64,000 nucleotides of DNA from Planctomicrobium piriforme (GTDB taxonomy: Bacteria; Planctomycetota; Planctomycetia; Planctomycetales; Planctomycetaceae). Under the pieces are notes generated by a model, which was given only the letters and a program-made list of their open reading frames with translations, did no database searches and was not told the DNA's origin. Shown piece by piece: positions 27,541-36,864 of the stretch. The first letter of the stretch is position 1. Each line of letters begins with the position of its first letter. The stretch spans positions 1-64,000 of the forward strand of contig CAMATH010000023.1 of NCBI GenBank assembly GCA_945860955.1, in the 5' to 3' direction. The position numbers and the translations under genes were made by a program.

Positions 27541-27804
27541 ATGGCCGATCGCCCTCATAAACAAGAACGACTGACGCCCCGAGAGGTCGTGGCGCGGATC
27601 GTGCAGATTCTGTCTCAGCAGGAAACAACCAAGTTCTGCCCGCATTGTGGGAAGCACGTGCTGTCATTGCGCCCGGGGACCAGCCGACTGAGACAGGTGA
27701 TGCTGACGATTGTCACCGCGGGGTTGTGGCTGATCGCCTGGATCGTCGACGCGATTCGGCGACCGGGCTGGCGCTGTTCGGTGTGTGATCGCCGGGTGGG
27801 GTAG
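27541..27804 (+). CDS. Small zinc-ribbon membrane protein
   Basis: The 87-residue protein starts at the ATG at 27541. A CPHCGKH element in the middle and a CSVCDRR element at the end would form a four-cysteine zinc ribbon. Between them is one hydrophobic segment (about residues 56-71), so the two half-sites flank a membrane span or a buried hairpin. No partner is evident. It is convergent with ispF, with a 10-base gap. Confidence 0.6.
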   Translation: MADRPHKQERLTPREVVARIVQILSQQETTKFCPHCGKHVLSLRPGTSRLRQVMLTIVTAGLWLIAWIVDAIRRPGWRCSVCDRRVG

Positions 27805-27814
27805 TTGGATGTGA

Positions 27815-28309
27815 CTACGACGACTCGCGACGCAACAACACAATCGCATCGGCAGACATCGCTTCCTCGCGCCCGATCGGCCCGACTTTCTCGCCGGTCT
27901 TCGCTTTGACGTTGACTGAATCGAAAGGCAGCCCGACCAGTTCCGCGACGCGACCCCGGATCGCGGCCTTGTACGGGACCAGTTTTGGACGCTGGGCGAA
28001 AATCGTGCAGTCGAGATTGACGGGGCACCAGCCAAGCCCCTTGACCCGGTCCAGCGCCGCGTTCAGAAAGATCGCGGAATCAAGACCCTTGTTCGCCGGA
28101 TCGGTGTCGGGAAAGGCGTCGCCGATATCCCCCAGGCCGGCGGCCCCCAGGACGGCATCGGTGATCGCATGCAGCAGAATGTCGGCGTCACTGTGGCCAT
28201 CCAATCCGCGATCGAATTCAATCCGCACGCCACCGATGATCAGCGCGCGACCGGTCACCAGGCGATGCGTGTCGTGTCCCAGTCCGACGCGATATTCGAA
28301 ATTCGACAA
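27815..28309 (-). CDS. ispF: 2-C-methyl-D-erythritol 2,4-cyclodiphosphate synthase
   Basis: This 164-residue protein matches the family length. The metal-binding G-H-D-T-H motif near the N-terminus, the G-H-S-D-A-D element around residue 37 and the K-A-K-T-G-E-K-V-G signature near the end are all present. The enzyme cyclises CDP-methylerythritol 2-phosphate in the non-mevalonate isoprenoid pathway, in the cytoplasm, as a trimer. No ispD gene is adjacent. The divergent GH5-like gene starts about 190 bases away. Confidence 0.95.
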   Translation of the reverse strand: MSNFEYRVGLGHDTHRLVTGRALIIGGVRIEFDRGLDGHSDADILLHAITDAVLGAAGLGDIGDAFPDTDPANKGLDSAIFLNAALDRVKGLGWCPVNLDCTIFAQRPKLVPYKAAIRGRVAELVGLPFDSVNVKAKTGEKVGPIGREEAMSADAIVLLRRESS

Positions 28310-28502
28310 GGGGTGTTCCGTTCCATTCGGGCGGGGACCAAGGAGAGAATGTCGGCAACCCGCGAGAAATCGCGGGGATCGCCACTTCCGGGCGACTGAT
28401 TGCCGTCACGCTGGTGTATGCTATGCACTGCGGGGGCCGATTTTATCCCGCTCTCGAATCTCCTGCCACATCGCGGCGGAATCCACTTGTGAAAGTCGAT
28501 CG

Positions 28503-29639
28503 ATGCGACCTGCCGACGTTCTCTTGACTCGTACGCGAAGGAAACTCCTGGTTCTCGCGGCGTTGATTGCGTGGACGATCCTCCCTCTTGGCGCTGCCAA
28601 TTCGCAAACCAAGCGCGCACTGGAGCCGATTGTTGTTGATGCCTCGGGGCGCGGGTTCGTGCAGTCGGTCTCCCAGCGGCCGTTTCGCCCTTGGGGATTC
28701 AACTACGATCATGATGCGGAGGGGCGGCTCCTCGAAGATTACTGGCACACGGAATGGCCGCTGGTGGAATCGCACTTTCGCAAAATGCGATTGCTGGGGG
28801 CAAACGTCGTGCGAATTCACCTGCAGTTTGGCAGGTTCTGTCCGGAGCCGGGCATGGTCGCCGACAAGGAACTGGACCGCCTGGAGGAGCTGGTTGCCCT
28901 CTCGGAGCGGGAGGGGCTGTACCTCGATTTAACCGGGCTGGGGTGTTACCACAAAGCCGATGTCCCCGCCTGGTACGACGCGCTCGATGAAGGAGATCGC
29001 TGGAAAGCTCAAGCGGAGTTCTGGACCGCGATCGCCCAACGGGTCGCCAAGAGCGGAGCCATCTTTTGTTATGACCTGATGAACGAGCCTGTCGTCTCAG
29101 GTGGAAAGCGACCGGCCGGTGACTGGCTGGGGCCACCATTCGCCGGGAAACACTTCGTCCAGTTTGTCGCGCTGGACCCGCACTCCCGTCCCCGCCCCGA
29201 CGTGGCGCGGGAGTGGATCGAAACCCTGGTCAGTGCCATCCGCAAAGTCGATGACAAACACCTGATCACGGTCGGAATGGTCGACTGGAGTCTCGATCGA
29301 CCCGGTTTGACGTCGGGGTTCGTTCCATCAAAAGTCTCCGCCAAACTCGATTTTCTGTGCGTCCACCTTTACCCCGAAACAGGAAAATTGGCGGAAGCAC
29401 AGGAGACCTTGCTGTTGTTCGCCGACGTCGGTAAACCGGTCGTGATCGAGGAGACGTTTCCTCTCAAAAGTGGGTTCGAAGAGTTCGAAATGTTTCTGGA
29501 TCAATCCGCGGAAAAGTCCGCCGGTGTGATCGGGTTTTTCTGGGGGGAATCGCCCGATGATCTGCGACCGCCGAAGTCGATCGGGCAGGCGATCACTCTG
29601 CAATGGCTGGAATTGTTTGAACGGCGGGCGAAGAAGTAG
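28503..29639 (+). CDS. Exported glycoside hydrolase, GH5/cellulase-like TIM barrel
   Basis: The protein has 378 residues from the ATG at 28503, which starts a signal segment ([18 protein letters not shown]). The barrel shows the N-V-V-R-I-H strand, the acid/base Glu195 in Y-D-L-M-N-E-P, and the likely nucleophile Glu316 or Glu317 in V-I-E-E-T at the end of strand seven. This is the standard GH5 arrangement. The substrate is probably a beta-linked polysaccharide or glycoside outside the cytoplasm. It is followed by a sugar-nucleotide enzyme gene and a membrane glycosyltransferase gene on the same strand. Confidence 0.8.
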   Translation: MRPADVLLTRTRRKLLVLAALIAWTILPLGAANSQTKRALEPIVVDASGRGFVQSVSQRPFRPWGFNYDHDAEGRLLEDYWHTEWPLVESHFRKMRLLGANVVRIHLQFGRFCPEPGMVADKELDRLEELVALSEREGLYLDLTGLGCYHKADVPAWYDALDEGDRWKAQAEFWTAIAQRVAKSGAIFCYDLMNEPVVSGGKRPAGDWLGPPFAGKHFVQFVALDPHSRPRPDVAREWIETLVSAIRKVDDKHLITVGMVDWSLDRPGLTSGFVPSKVSAKLDFLCVHLYPETGKLAEAQETLLLFADVGKPVVIEETFPLKSGFEEFEMFLDQSAEKSAGVIGFFWGESPDDLRPPKSIGQAITLQWLELFERRAKK

Positions 29640-29773
29640 AGTCGCCTGTCGGATGGATCCATCGCTGGAGGTTGCGTACGACGTAGCGTAGACTGAATCC
29701 GGGGTTGTTGCGCGACCCATTCCCGGCGAGCGCTTTCCCCAGCACGTCGTTCGTACACTTCACAGGAATTCGC

Positions 29774-30760
29774 ATGTCGAAATGTCTGGTCACCGGCGGG
29801 GCCGGGTTCATCGGTAGCCACCTGACCGAACATCTGTTGTCGCTGGGACACGAAGTTTGCGTTCTCGACAATTTATCGACGGGCCGGCCAGAGAACCTGG
29901 CGCACCTGGCGGGGCATTCCCGATTGACGATTCGGACTGGGTCGATCACTGATCCTGTGTTGCTCGCCGACGCGGTCCGGGACATCCATGTGATTTACCA
30001 CCTGGCGGCCGCCGTCGGGGTGAAGCTGGTCGCCGACGATCCTGTCCGCACCATCGAAACGAACATTTACCCCACGGAAACCCTGCTGCGACTGGCCGTC
30101 CAGTCGAAGTGCCGGTTTTATCTCGCGTCGACCAGCGAAGTGTACGGCAAGAACCCGCGGGAGCGCTGGACCGAGGATGAAGACCTCGTGTTCGGTGCGA
30201 CCTCACATCCCCGCTGGGCGTATGGTTGTTCCAAGGCGATCGACGAATTCCTTGCGCTCGCCTACCACCGCAAATTCGGCCTGGAAGTCGTGATCGGCCG
30301 GTTCTTCAATGTCGTCGGTCCCCGGCAGGTCGGGCATTATGGGATGGTGGTGCCTCGGTTTGTGGACCAGGCGCTAGCCGGTGAGCCATTGATCGTTTAC
30401 GACGATGGTGGCCAGACGCGATGTTTCGCCCACGTTCGGGAAGTCGTTCAAACGGTGGTCCGGCTGATGGATCTGCCGATCGCGCATGGCCAGGTGTTTA
30501 ACATTGGCAGCGATCAGCCGGTGACGATTCGGCAACTGGCCGAAGAGGTGATTCGGCGAACCGGGGCGAAATCGGCGATTGAATGCGTTCCGTACGGGGC
30601 GGTTTACGGTGCCGATTTTGAGGACGTTCGTCGACGCGTTCCCGATTTATCGCGTCTGGAACAGACGTTGGGAACGAAGCCGACGCTGTCGCTGGGGACG
30701 ATTCTCGACGACGTCATCGCCTGGAAGCGCGACTGCCTGCGTGTCGAACGCCGCGATTGA
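29774..30760 (+). CDS. NAD-dependent epimerase/dehydratase (extended SDR, sugar-nucleotide)
   Basis: The 328-residue protein starts at the ATG at 29774 with the glycine motif [10 protein letters not shown]. The catalytic Y150-x3-K154 is in YGCSK, a Thr/Ser pair precedes it, and the R-F-F-N-V-V-G-P-R substrate loop is clear. It resembles UDP-glucose 4-epimerase and UDP-glucuronate decarboxylase relatives; which one cannot be settled by eye. It ends 15 bases before the GT39-like gene, so the two are likely co-transcribed and could serve glycan assembly. Confidence 0.82.
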   Translation: MSKCLVTGGAGFIGSHLTEHLLSLGHEVCVLDNLSTGRPENLAHLAGHSRLTIRTGSITDPVLLADAVRDIHVIYHLAAAVGVKLVADDPVRTIETNIYPTETLLRLAVQSKCRFYLASTSEVYGKNPRERWTEDEDLVFGATSHPRWAYGCSKAIDEFLALAYHRKFGLEVVIGRFFNVVGPRQVGHYGMVVPRFVDQALAGEPLIVYDDGGQTRCFAHVREVVQTVVRLMDLPIAHGQVFNIGSDQPVTIRQLAEEVIRRTGAKSAIECVPYGAVYGADFEDVRRRVPDLSRLEQTLGTKPTLSLGTILDDVIAWKRDCLRVERRD

Positions 30761-30775
30761 TGGAGTGATTCCAGG

Positions 30776-32668
30776 ATGGACATGAGCCTGCCGCCCGACT
30801 CGACGCTCTCTCTGGGAGCGATCGACGAGGTTACGTTGCGTCGACTGGCCGCCGAGCCGCGCCGCGAGTTGTTTCCCGTGCTGAGCCACGCGCGGGCAAT
30901 GCGCCCGTTGATTCTCCTGGTCGCTGTGATTCCGTCGCTGTTCGCGGCCACGCGGTACATGCTGAGTGAATCGAACGCCTGGCAGGGGTTGGCGGCGCTG
31001 CGTGTCTATCAGGCGGAATCGAGTGGAATGTTGATCGACCCGGCGCGGGGATCGGCGCTCGATGGCCAGCCACCCCTATCCAGTTGGTTGACGGCACTCG
31101 CGATGTTTCCGTTTGGTCCCGCGTCCACCGCGGCGATGACGGCGGCGACCTGCCTGGGGGTGGCGGTGCTGGTTTATTCCGCCGCGCTGCTCGCGCGGCG
31201 CTGCGGAGGGGAGCGGGCGGCGCTGATCGCCGCGATCTGTCTGTCGGTTAATCCCGCGGTGATGCGTCAGACATTGCATCCTGGACCGGCACCGCTCGGG
31301 GCCGGCTTGGCGGCGTTGGCACTGGTCGCACTGGTGGAACACTGGCAGCGGGCGAACACGCGCTGGTCGCCCCATCTGTTGTGGGGAGGAGTCGCCCTGG
31401 GGGCGAGTGTTTTGTGCGCACCTGTCGTGCCTCTGATCGCGATGGTTCTGGCTTTGGTGTCGGCGATTGTCTCGGCTGTCTGGAGTCGCGCGGCGCCACG
31501 GGAATCACCTGGGGATTCGTGGTACCCGGCAGACTGTCAGCAGTTCACCCGCATCACCGCGGTCGTCCGCTGGGGTTGTCTGGGAATGCTGGTCGGTGGT
31601 TGGTGGCCGCTGCTCAAAACGACGGTGGATGGCCCCGAATTCTGGTGGCGGGCCTGGTCCTTTGAATTACGCAACACAGCGGTCGAGTTCTCGGAGGTTG
31701 GCGGAACGCCGATTCGGTATCACTCCGAGGGACTGCTGGTGATGATCTGGCCGATTGTCGGCCTGATCATGCTGGGGGTGGTGGGGGTGCTGGCGAACAA
31801 CCTGCCGGGACGCCGTCCCGACCGACCGGGCCGACGGGGGTTTCTGCTGGTGGGACTGTCGGCGACCGCGCTCGCGGGACTGGTTTGGCAACAATGGGGG
31901 CCACCCATTACTGGTGGGGAGGCCGCGATTCAATTGCTGTTGCTGATTCCTCCGTCGGTCTTCGCGGCGATTGGATTTCTGCGCGTGGTTGACCGCCAGG
32001 TGTCGGTGGAACAGGCGGTCGCCGCACTCGCTGGCTCGGCGATCGCGGGGGGACTCTGCTGGTGGCTGCTCCGCCCCGAAATCGGGTCCGGAGAATCGGT
32101 CCTGCCGCGGTTGGGGGTGGGAATCGCCCTGACTGGGGGCATCCTATTGATGACGTGGATCGCGCTCGGCTTGCTGATTCTGTGGCGAACGGCCGCCGGT
32201 TTGAAGGATCTGCCACGCCGCTGCGCCCTGATTGGCGGCCTGTCACTCATGCTGGTACTGGCGGCGATCTGGGGCGTCTCGAGCGTGGGACGCACCCGCG
32301 TCGCCGATCGGGACTTCACCGAGCTGCGCCAGAGCCTGCGGCAGATCGGTGAGCGGTCGCAGATCGTGCTGCTGTCACCCGACGCGTCGGCCCCGGCACC
32401 GGCCGAATTGGAATTCCTGGTGAGGGCGTTCTGGCCTCGTGCCGAGACGCATCGCGAACCGGTCTGGCCACCGTCGAACGAAGCCCAACAGTTGCTCGCT
32501 GAGGAACCGCCGGAACCCGGGGAGTTTCTGCTGGTGACGTGGTCGGCCCCGGGGGGAGTCCGCGCGAGCGTTTCGACCCATCAACTCCGCCCGGTCGGAA
32601 CCGCGTTGCGTTTCCGCAAGGGGGAGGTGGCGAAGTTTGAATTTGGAGAGCTGGAACTTTCGCGGTGA
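30776..32668 (+). CDS. GT39-like (ArnT/dolichyl-mannosyltransferase type) membrane glycosyltransferase
   Basis: The 630-residue protein has about 11-12 hydrophobic segments. After a first span, a periplasmic loop holds an acidic region and D-G-Q-P-P-L-S-S-W, matching the first-loop layout of GT-C enzymes that use lipid-linked sugars. The C-terminal 150 residues are soluble. It probably transfers a sugar from a polyprenyl-phosphate donor to a lipid or protein at the outer face of the inner membrane. It directly follows the SDR gene. Confidence 0.65.
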   Translation: MDMSLPPDSTLSLGAIDEVTLRRLAAEPRRELFPVLSHARAMRPLILLVAVIPSLFAATRYMLSESNAWQGLAALRVYQAESSGMLIDPARGSALDGQPPLSSWLTALAMFPFGPASTAAMTAATCLGVAVLVYSAALLARRCGGERAALIAAICLSVNPAVMRQTLHPGPAPLGAGLAALALVALVEHWQRANTRWSPHLLWGGVALGASVLCAPVVPLIAMVLALVSAIVSAVWSRAAPRESPGDSWYPADCQQFTRITAVVRWGCLGMLVGGWWPLLKTTVDGPEFWWRAWSFELRNTAVEFSEVGGTPIRYHSEGLLVMIWPIVGLIMLGVVGVLANNLPGRRPDRPGRRGFLLVGLSATALAGLVWQQWGPPITGGEAAIQLLLLIPPSVFAAIGFLRVVDRQVSVEQAVAALAGSAIAGGLCWWLLRPEIGSGESVLPRLGVGIALTGGILLMTWIALGLLILWRTAAGLKDLPRRCALIGGLSLMLVLAAIWGVSSVGRTRVADRDFTELRQSLRQIGERSQIVLLSPDASAPAPAELEFLVRAFWPRAETHREPVWPPSNEAQQLLAEEPPEPGEFLLVTWSAPGGVRASVSTHQLRPVGTALRFRKGEVAKFEFGELELSR

Positions 32669-32776
32669 GCCAACGAAAGTCGATCTTGACGCGTTTGGGG
32701 AAATGGCGGAATCTGCGGCCCCGCGCGAGACTGCGCGGATCGTACGCCCCTCCCTGTCTTTCGCTGCGGATTCCGC

Positions 32777-33466
32777 ATGAATGCCGTTCATTCCGTTCGT
32801 CGCCGTTCGCGGTTGTTTCTTACGATCGGTGCCGTTCTGGCGTTGAGCGCCTTGGCGGTCAACGCCGAGACCATCGCTCGTTGGCGGCATCAGGTTTTTC
32901 CCAAGCGGTTTGGCGTTGTTGAACCGGGGCGACTGTACCGCAGCGGGCAGATCGCCGCGCGACTGGTTCGCGGCGTACTCAAAGACCACAAGATCGGGAT
33001 GGTGATCGACCTGACCGACGACAATCCCACCGATCCGCAGGAAAAGGCCGACAAACAGGCCGAGCTGGCGGCGATCGAAGAACTGGGGATTGAACGGCGG
33101 AATCATGTCCTGCTGGCCGACGGAACCGGCGATGTGGTCGTTTATGCCGCCGCTGTCAAATCGGTGGTCGACGCGACAAAACTCGGCAAGCCGGCGCTGG
33201 TCCACTGCGCCGCCGGCACCCAGCGGACGGGAGGCGTTGTGGCGCTCTACCGGCTGTTCGTCCAGCATCGTTCGCCTGAAGAAGTGCTGGAGGAGATGGA
33301 GTCCTACAAATACAACGCGAAGTACTCGCCCAATCTGTTGAAATATCTCAACGACAACATGGAAGTTTTGGCGCTGGAACTGGTGCGGAACGGCGCCATC
33401 GACGAGATTCCACAAAACCTCCCACGGCTGCCGGACGAATCGCTGGGCAGCGACGCCCGGGACTGA
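32777..33466 (+). CDS. Exported dual-specificity/tyrosine phosphatase
   Basis: This 229-residue protein has an N-terminal hydrophobic segment (about residues 13-29) that is a signal peptide or anchor. The phosphatase P-loop H-C144-A-A-G-T-Q-R150-T-G is complete. An upstream V-I-D-L-T-D-D segment holds candidates for the general acid. It is of the DSP/PTP-like class and would act outside the cytoplasm if the signal is used, so its substrate may be a phosphorylated small molecule or surface component. It is separated from the flanking genes by about 110-125 bases. Confidence 0.82.
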   Translation: MNAVHSVRRRSRLFLTIGAVLALSALAVNAETIARWRHQVFPKRFGVVEPGRLYRSGQIAARLVRGVLKDHKIGMVIDLTDDNPTDPQEKADKQAELAAIEELGIERRNHVLLADGTGDVVVYAAAVKSVVDATKLGKPALVHCAAGTQRTGGVVALYRLFVQHRSPEEVLEEMESYKYNAKYSPNLLKYLNDNMEVLALELVRNGAIDEIPQNLPRLPDESLGSDARD

Positions 33467-33590
33467 GGCGGTTCGCAGCGAAGCACCTGTCCGGGATCGA
33501 ATCCGAGGATTGGTACGGTTTGTCGTCGAGTGTACAATTCGCCGGTCGCAGTCCGGTCACTCGAGTCCCCGCCATTCCGAGGTCCTGTCG

Positions 33591-35909
33591 ATGCCCTCCG
33601 CCAGCGCCAGTTTCCCGGTGTCGAATTGGCGTTCACTCCGCCAACTGGGTTTCGAAGTGGGTGTGGTCGCCGTCGTATTGGCGTCTCTGCTAATTGGCGA
33701 CAATTGCGTCAGCGCCCAGGATCATTGGTCGTTTCGACCGATCGAACGGAACGCGCCCCCCGTAGTCGCAAATTCGCAACTCTTGGGAAACGCGATCGAT
33801 TCGTTTGTATTCCAGCGGCTGGAAACCGAGGGGATCGCTCCCGCGGTTGAGACTGACAAACGGACGCTGTTACGCCGGGTGACATTCGATCTGATTGGCC
33901 TGCCCCCCACCCCCGGGGAGGTCGCGGAGTTTCTCGCGGATGATTCCCCCGACGCGTATGACCGCGTCGTCGAGCGGTTACTCGGTTCACCCCGATACGG
34001 GGAACGCTGGGCGCGGCCGTGGCTCGACGCGTGTCATTATGGAGACAGCGACGGCCACCTGACCGACCAGTTGCGTCCGGTCGCTTGGCGGTACCGTGCG
34101 TGGCTGGTGAACGCGCTCAACCGCAACCTTCCGTTTGATCAATTCACCATCCAGCAGCTTGCGGGAGACTTGTTGCCTGGTGGAGGGCAGGAGGAGTTTC
34201 TGGCGACCGGTTTCTTACGGCAGACTCTCAGCAACCGGGAAGGGGGGGCCGACCTGGAGGAGTATCGTGTCGCCCAGGTGGTCGACCGAACGAACATGGT
34301 CGGGACGATCTGGCTGGGGCTGACGGTCGGGTGCGCCCGCTGCCACGATCACAAGTACGACCCGATTTCGCAGGAAGAGTACTTTCGGCTTTACGCGTTT
34401 TTCGACAACGCGGCGGAGGTCAATCTCGACGCGCCACTCGAGGAAGAGAAAGACGCGTTCGTAGCGTCGCGGCCGGAATACGAACGGCAACGGGAGGAGC
34501 TGATCGCCCCGGTGCGAGAGGAACTGGAAACATTGCAAAAACGCTGGGAGAAAATGGCGCTGCACGCGGCGGACCATCCGGGTGAAGACCATGTGTGGGA
34601 TCGCCAGTGGGAATTGCTGGGACTGATTTGGGGGGGACATCTGGGTGAAGGACAGTTGGAGGGGACGGAAATCTGCCGACTCCCGTGGGATCAACGGACA
34701 GCCCGCCAGCGGGCGGATCTGCTGGATTACTTTTTGAACCATGGTGCCGTTGTGGATGGCCCGAAGTTTGACGCGCTCCAACTGGGGACCCTGCGCACTC
34801 AACTAGTCGCCCTTCGACAAAAGTTCCCGAGCGCGACACGGGCCGCGGGCATGCGGGCGACACTTCAACCGCGGCGGACATTCCTTCATGAACGGGGGGA
34901 ATTCCGGTCACCCGGGGCGTTCGTCGATCCGGACACTCCCGCGATCCTGCCGGCGGTTGTCGCTTCGGAAGAACCGACTCGGCTGGAGCTGGCGCAGTGG
35001 CTTGTCTCGCCGGACAATCCGCTGACTCCGCGTGTGGCGGTGAATCGCGTCTGGCAGGAGTTTTTCGGGCGGGGGCTGGTGGGGACCACCAACGATTTCG
35101 GCAAGCGGGGAGACAAGCCGACGCACCCGGAACTGCTGGACTGGCTCGCGCGGGACTACGCCGGGTCGGGGTGGGACACCAAACGGCTGCATCGGCTGAT
35201 TGTGACCTCGGCGACGTATCGGCAATCGTCGCGTCCCCGTGCCGAACTTCGGCAGCGCGATCCCGAGAATCTCTGGCTCGCCCGACAGGCGAGCTTGCGG
35301 GTGTCGGCGGAGGCGGTCCGCGATTCGGCCCTGGCGGTCAGCGGGCTGTTGTGCGACACCCTGGGTGGCCCCTCGGTCAAGCCGCCTCAAAACGAGAGAG
35401 TCACCATGGAGGCGTTTGGCAGCAACGACTGGAAGCCGAGCGCCGGGGGGGACCGTTATCGACGGGGACTCTACACCTTCGTCTTACGCACTTCACCGTT
35501 CGCGCAGGGAATTACGTTCGACGCCCCGCCACCAACCGACGTCTGCACCCGAAGACCGCGTTCGAACACTCCGCTGCAAGCGCTCACGTTGCTCAATGAC
35601 CCGGTCTTTTTCGAGATGGCCCAGGGGCTGGCGACCCGGCTTCTGCGCGTTCCCGGAGTCGATGACGCCGGCCGGATCGATCACGCGTTGCGCCTTTGCC
35701 TGGGGCGAGGCGGATCGCCGGCGGAGATTGAGCGGTTACGAATCTATGTCGCACAGCAACGCGAAGTGTTCGCGGTGAACGCGGATGCGATCCAGTCGCT
35801 GCTGGGGAACGGCGAACCGCCGGCCGGCACAACCCCCGCCGAGTTCGCAGTCTGGACAAACGTCGCGAGCGTGCTGCTCAACTTGCACGAATTCATCACG
35901 CGGGATTGA
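33591..35909 (+). CDS. DUF1549/DUF1553 protein without cytochrome domain
   Basis: The protein has 772 residues from the ATG at 33591; a signal peptide ends near CVSAQ. The DUF1549 domain covers about residues 66-270 (with L-R-R-V-T-F-D-L-I-G-L-P-P-T-P and a C248-A-R-C-H252 motif), and DUF1553 about 464-772. The family is planctomycete-specific and exported, with no proven function. CxxCH suggests possible covalent heme. The N-terminal planctomycete cytochrome C domain found in longer members is missing, and no DUF1501 partner lies beside it, unlike the pair at 52336-57871. Confidence 0.85.
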   Translation: MPSASASFPVSNWRSLRQLGFEVGVVAVVLASLLIGDNCVSAQDHWSFRPIERNAPPVVANSQLLGNAIDSFVFQRLETEGIAPAVETDKRTLLRRVTFDLIGLPPTPGEVAEFLADDSPDAYDRVVERLLGSPRYGERWARPWLDACHYGDSDGHLTDQLRPVAWRYRAWLVNALNRNLPFDQFTIQQLAGDLLPGGGQEEFLATGFLRQTLSNREGGADLEEYRVAQVVDRTNMVGTIWLGLTVGCARCHDHKYDPISQEEYFRLYAFFDNAAEVNLDAPLEEEKDAFVASRPEYERQREELIAPVREELETLQKRWEKMALHAADHPGEDHVWDRQWELLGLIWGGHLGEGQLEGTEICRLPWDQRTARQRADLLDYFLNHGAVVDGPKFDALQLGTLRTQLVALRQKFPSATRAAGMRATLQPRRTFLHERGEFRSPGAFVDPDTPAILPAVVASEEPTRLELAQWLVSPDNPLTPRVAVNRVWQEFFGRGLVGTTNDFGKRGDKPTHPELLDWLARDYAGSGWDTKRLHRLIVTSATYRQSSRPRAELRQRDPENLWLARQASLRVSAEAVRDSALAVSGLLCDTLGGPSVKPPQNERVTMEAFGSNDWKPSAGGDRYRRGLYTFVLRTSPFAQGITFDAPPPTDVCTRRPRSNTPLQALTLLNDPVFFEMAQGLATRLLRVPGVDDAGRIDHALRLCLGRGGSPAEIERLRIYVAQQREVFAVNADAIQSLLGNGEPPAGTTPAEFAVWTNVASVLLNLHEFITRD

Positions 35910-36107
35910 GCGACTGCGCCGTTCGTCGACGGGAATCTACACCTTCCTAAGGCTTCGCCAATGTTTGGGATGTCCGGGGGAATGTCCGGGGCCATCCACA
36001 AGCCAACCCGTGTCATACCGCAACGCGGCCGAGACTGTTGCCCGTTTCTTCGCTCGAAATCGCGGAAGTTTGACGTCGTGAGACCGAAGTATCGATTCAC
36101 GAAACCC

Positions 36108-36149
36108 CGTCATTCGTCATTCGTCATGCGTCATGCGTCATGCGCCATG
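36108..36149. repeat. Heptamer tandem repeat, six units
   Basis: The unit is CGTCATG/CGTCATT. Two units end in T, three are CGTCATG, and one is CGCCATG. It is a short microsatellite next to the direct repeats. Confidence 0.8.
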
Positions 36150-36164
36150 CGCCGCTCGCAGCTC

Positions 36165-36332
36165 GCCACAGACACCATTGGACACTGGACCCATGCCTCA
36201 AAAATCCCAGGGGAGGTCTGGGGGGGACAGAGTCCCCTCCAGCTTCCGCCCAGTTGCTCGCCCCTGCAAACAGGCGCGAGGGACGAAAAGAAGGGGAACA
36301 GGATGAAGAGGATGAAAGGGATGAACAGGATG
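36165..36332 (+). repeat. Long direct repeat, copy 1
   Basis: This block starts GCCACAGACACCATTGGACA and ends with the GATGAAGAGGATGAAAGGG motif and GAACAGGATG. It matches 36522-36687 at roughly nine bases in ten. Inside it is an inverted pair, GGGGAGG and CCCCTCC. Confidence 0.8.
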
Positions 36333-36521
36333 CGCGGAGTCGCGATTCACGTCGCCTGGCCGACTCCCTTGATTCGCCCAGCGGGCAGATTCCGGGGCCA
36401 CCCACGACTCGACACTCTTGCCGCCGCAATGAGGTCAAGAACGTTTTCCTGTTTCGCGATTGGAATCGTGGAAGAGTGACCTGGTGACTCGGAAGAATCG
36501 AATCGCGAAAACCCGCCATTC

Positions 36522-36687
36522 GCCACAGACACCATTGGACACTGGACCAATGCCTCAAAAATCCCAGGGGGGGTCTGGGGGGGACAGAGTCCCCTCCAGC
36601 TTCCGCCCAGTCGCTTGCCGCTGCAATCAGGTGCGAGGGACGAAGGAAGGGGACAGAATGAAGAGGATGAAAGGGATGAACAGGATG
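36522..36687 (+). repeat. Long direct repeat, copy 2
   Basis: This is the second copy of the block at 36165-36332, in the same orientation, with about 190 bases of different sequence between the copies. It lies just upstream of the STAND gene. Confidence 0.8.
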
Positions 36688-36864
36688 TCCTCTGTTGCGA
36701 TTATCGTCTGGTGGCAAATTCCCCGTGATCGCGCGGCAGAATGGCAGCCCGCCCCGGACACAAGGCTGGACTTGCCGGTCCCACCGCGATCCTCCAGAAT
36801 GAAGGCCGAACGCTGACGCGGTGTCGTTGGGTCAATCGCTGTTTTCATCCTTTCAGGTTCCAGG

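Larger units (their letters stand above)
35910..36864. other. Repeat-rich intergenic region
   Basis: No convincing gene is seen in these 955 bases. They hold a heptamer tandem repeat, two copies of a roughly 167-base direct repeat, and two GATGAAGAGG motifs, listed separately. The STAND gene starts at the right edge, about 175 bases after the second copy. Confidence 0.6.

Noticed and set aside
36108-36149. Possible CRISPR array
   Set aside because: Units are seven bases with no spacers and no cas genes nearby; it is a microsatellite.
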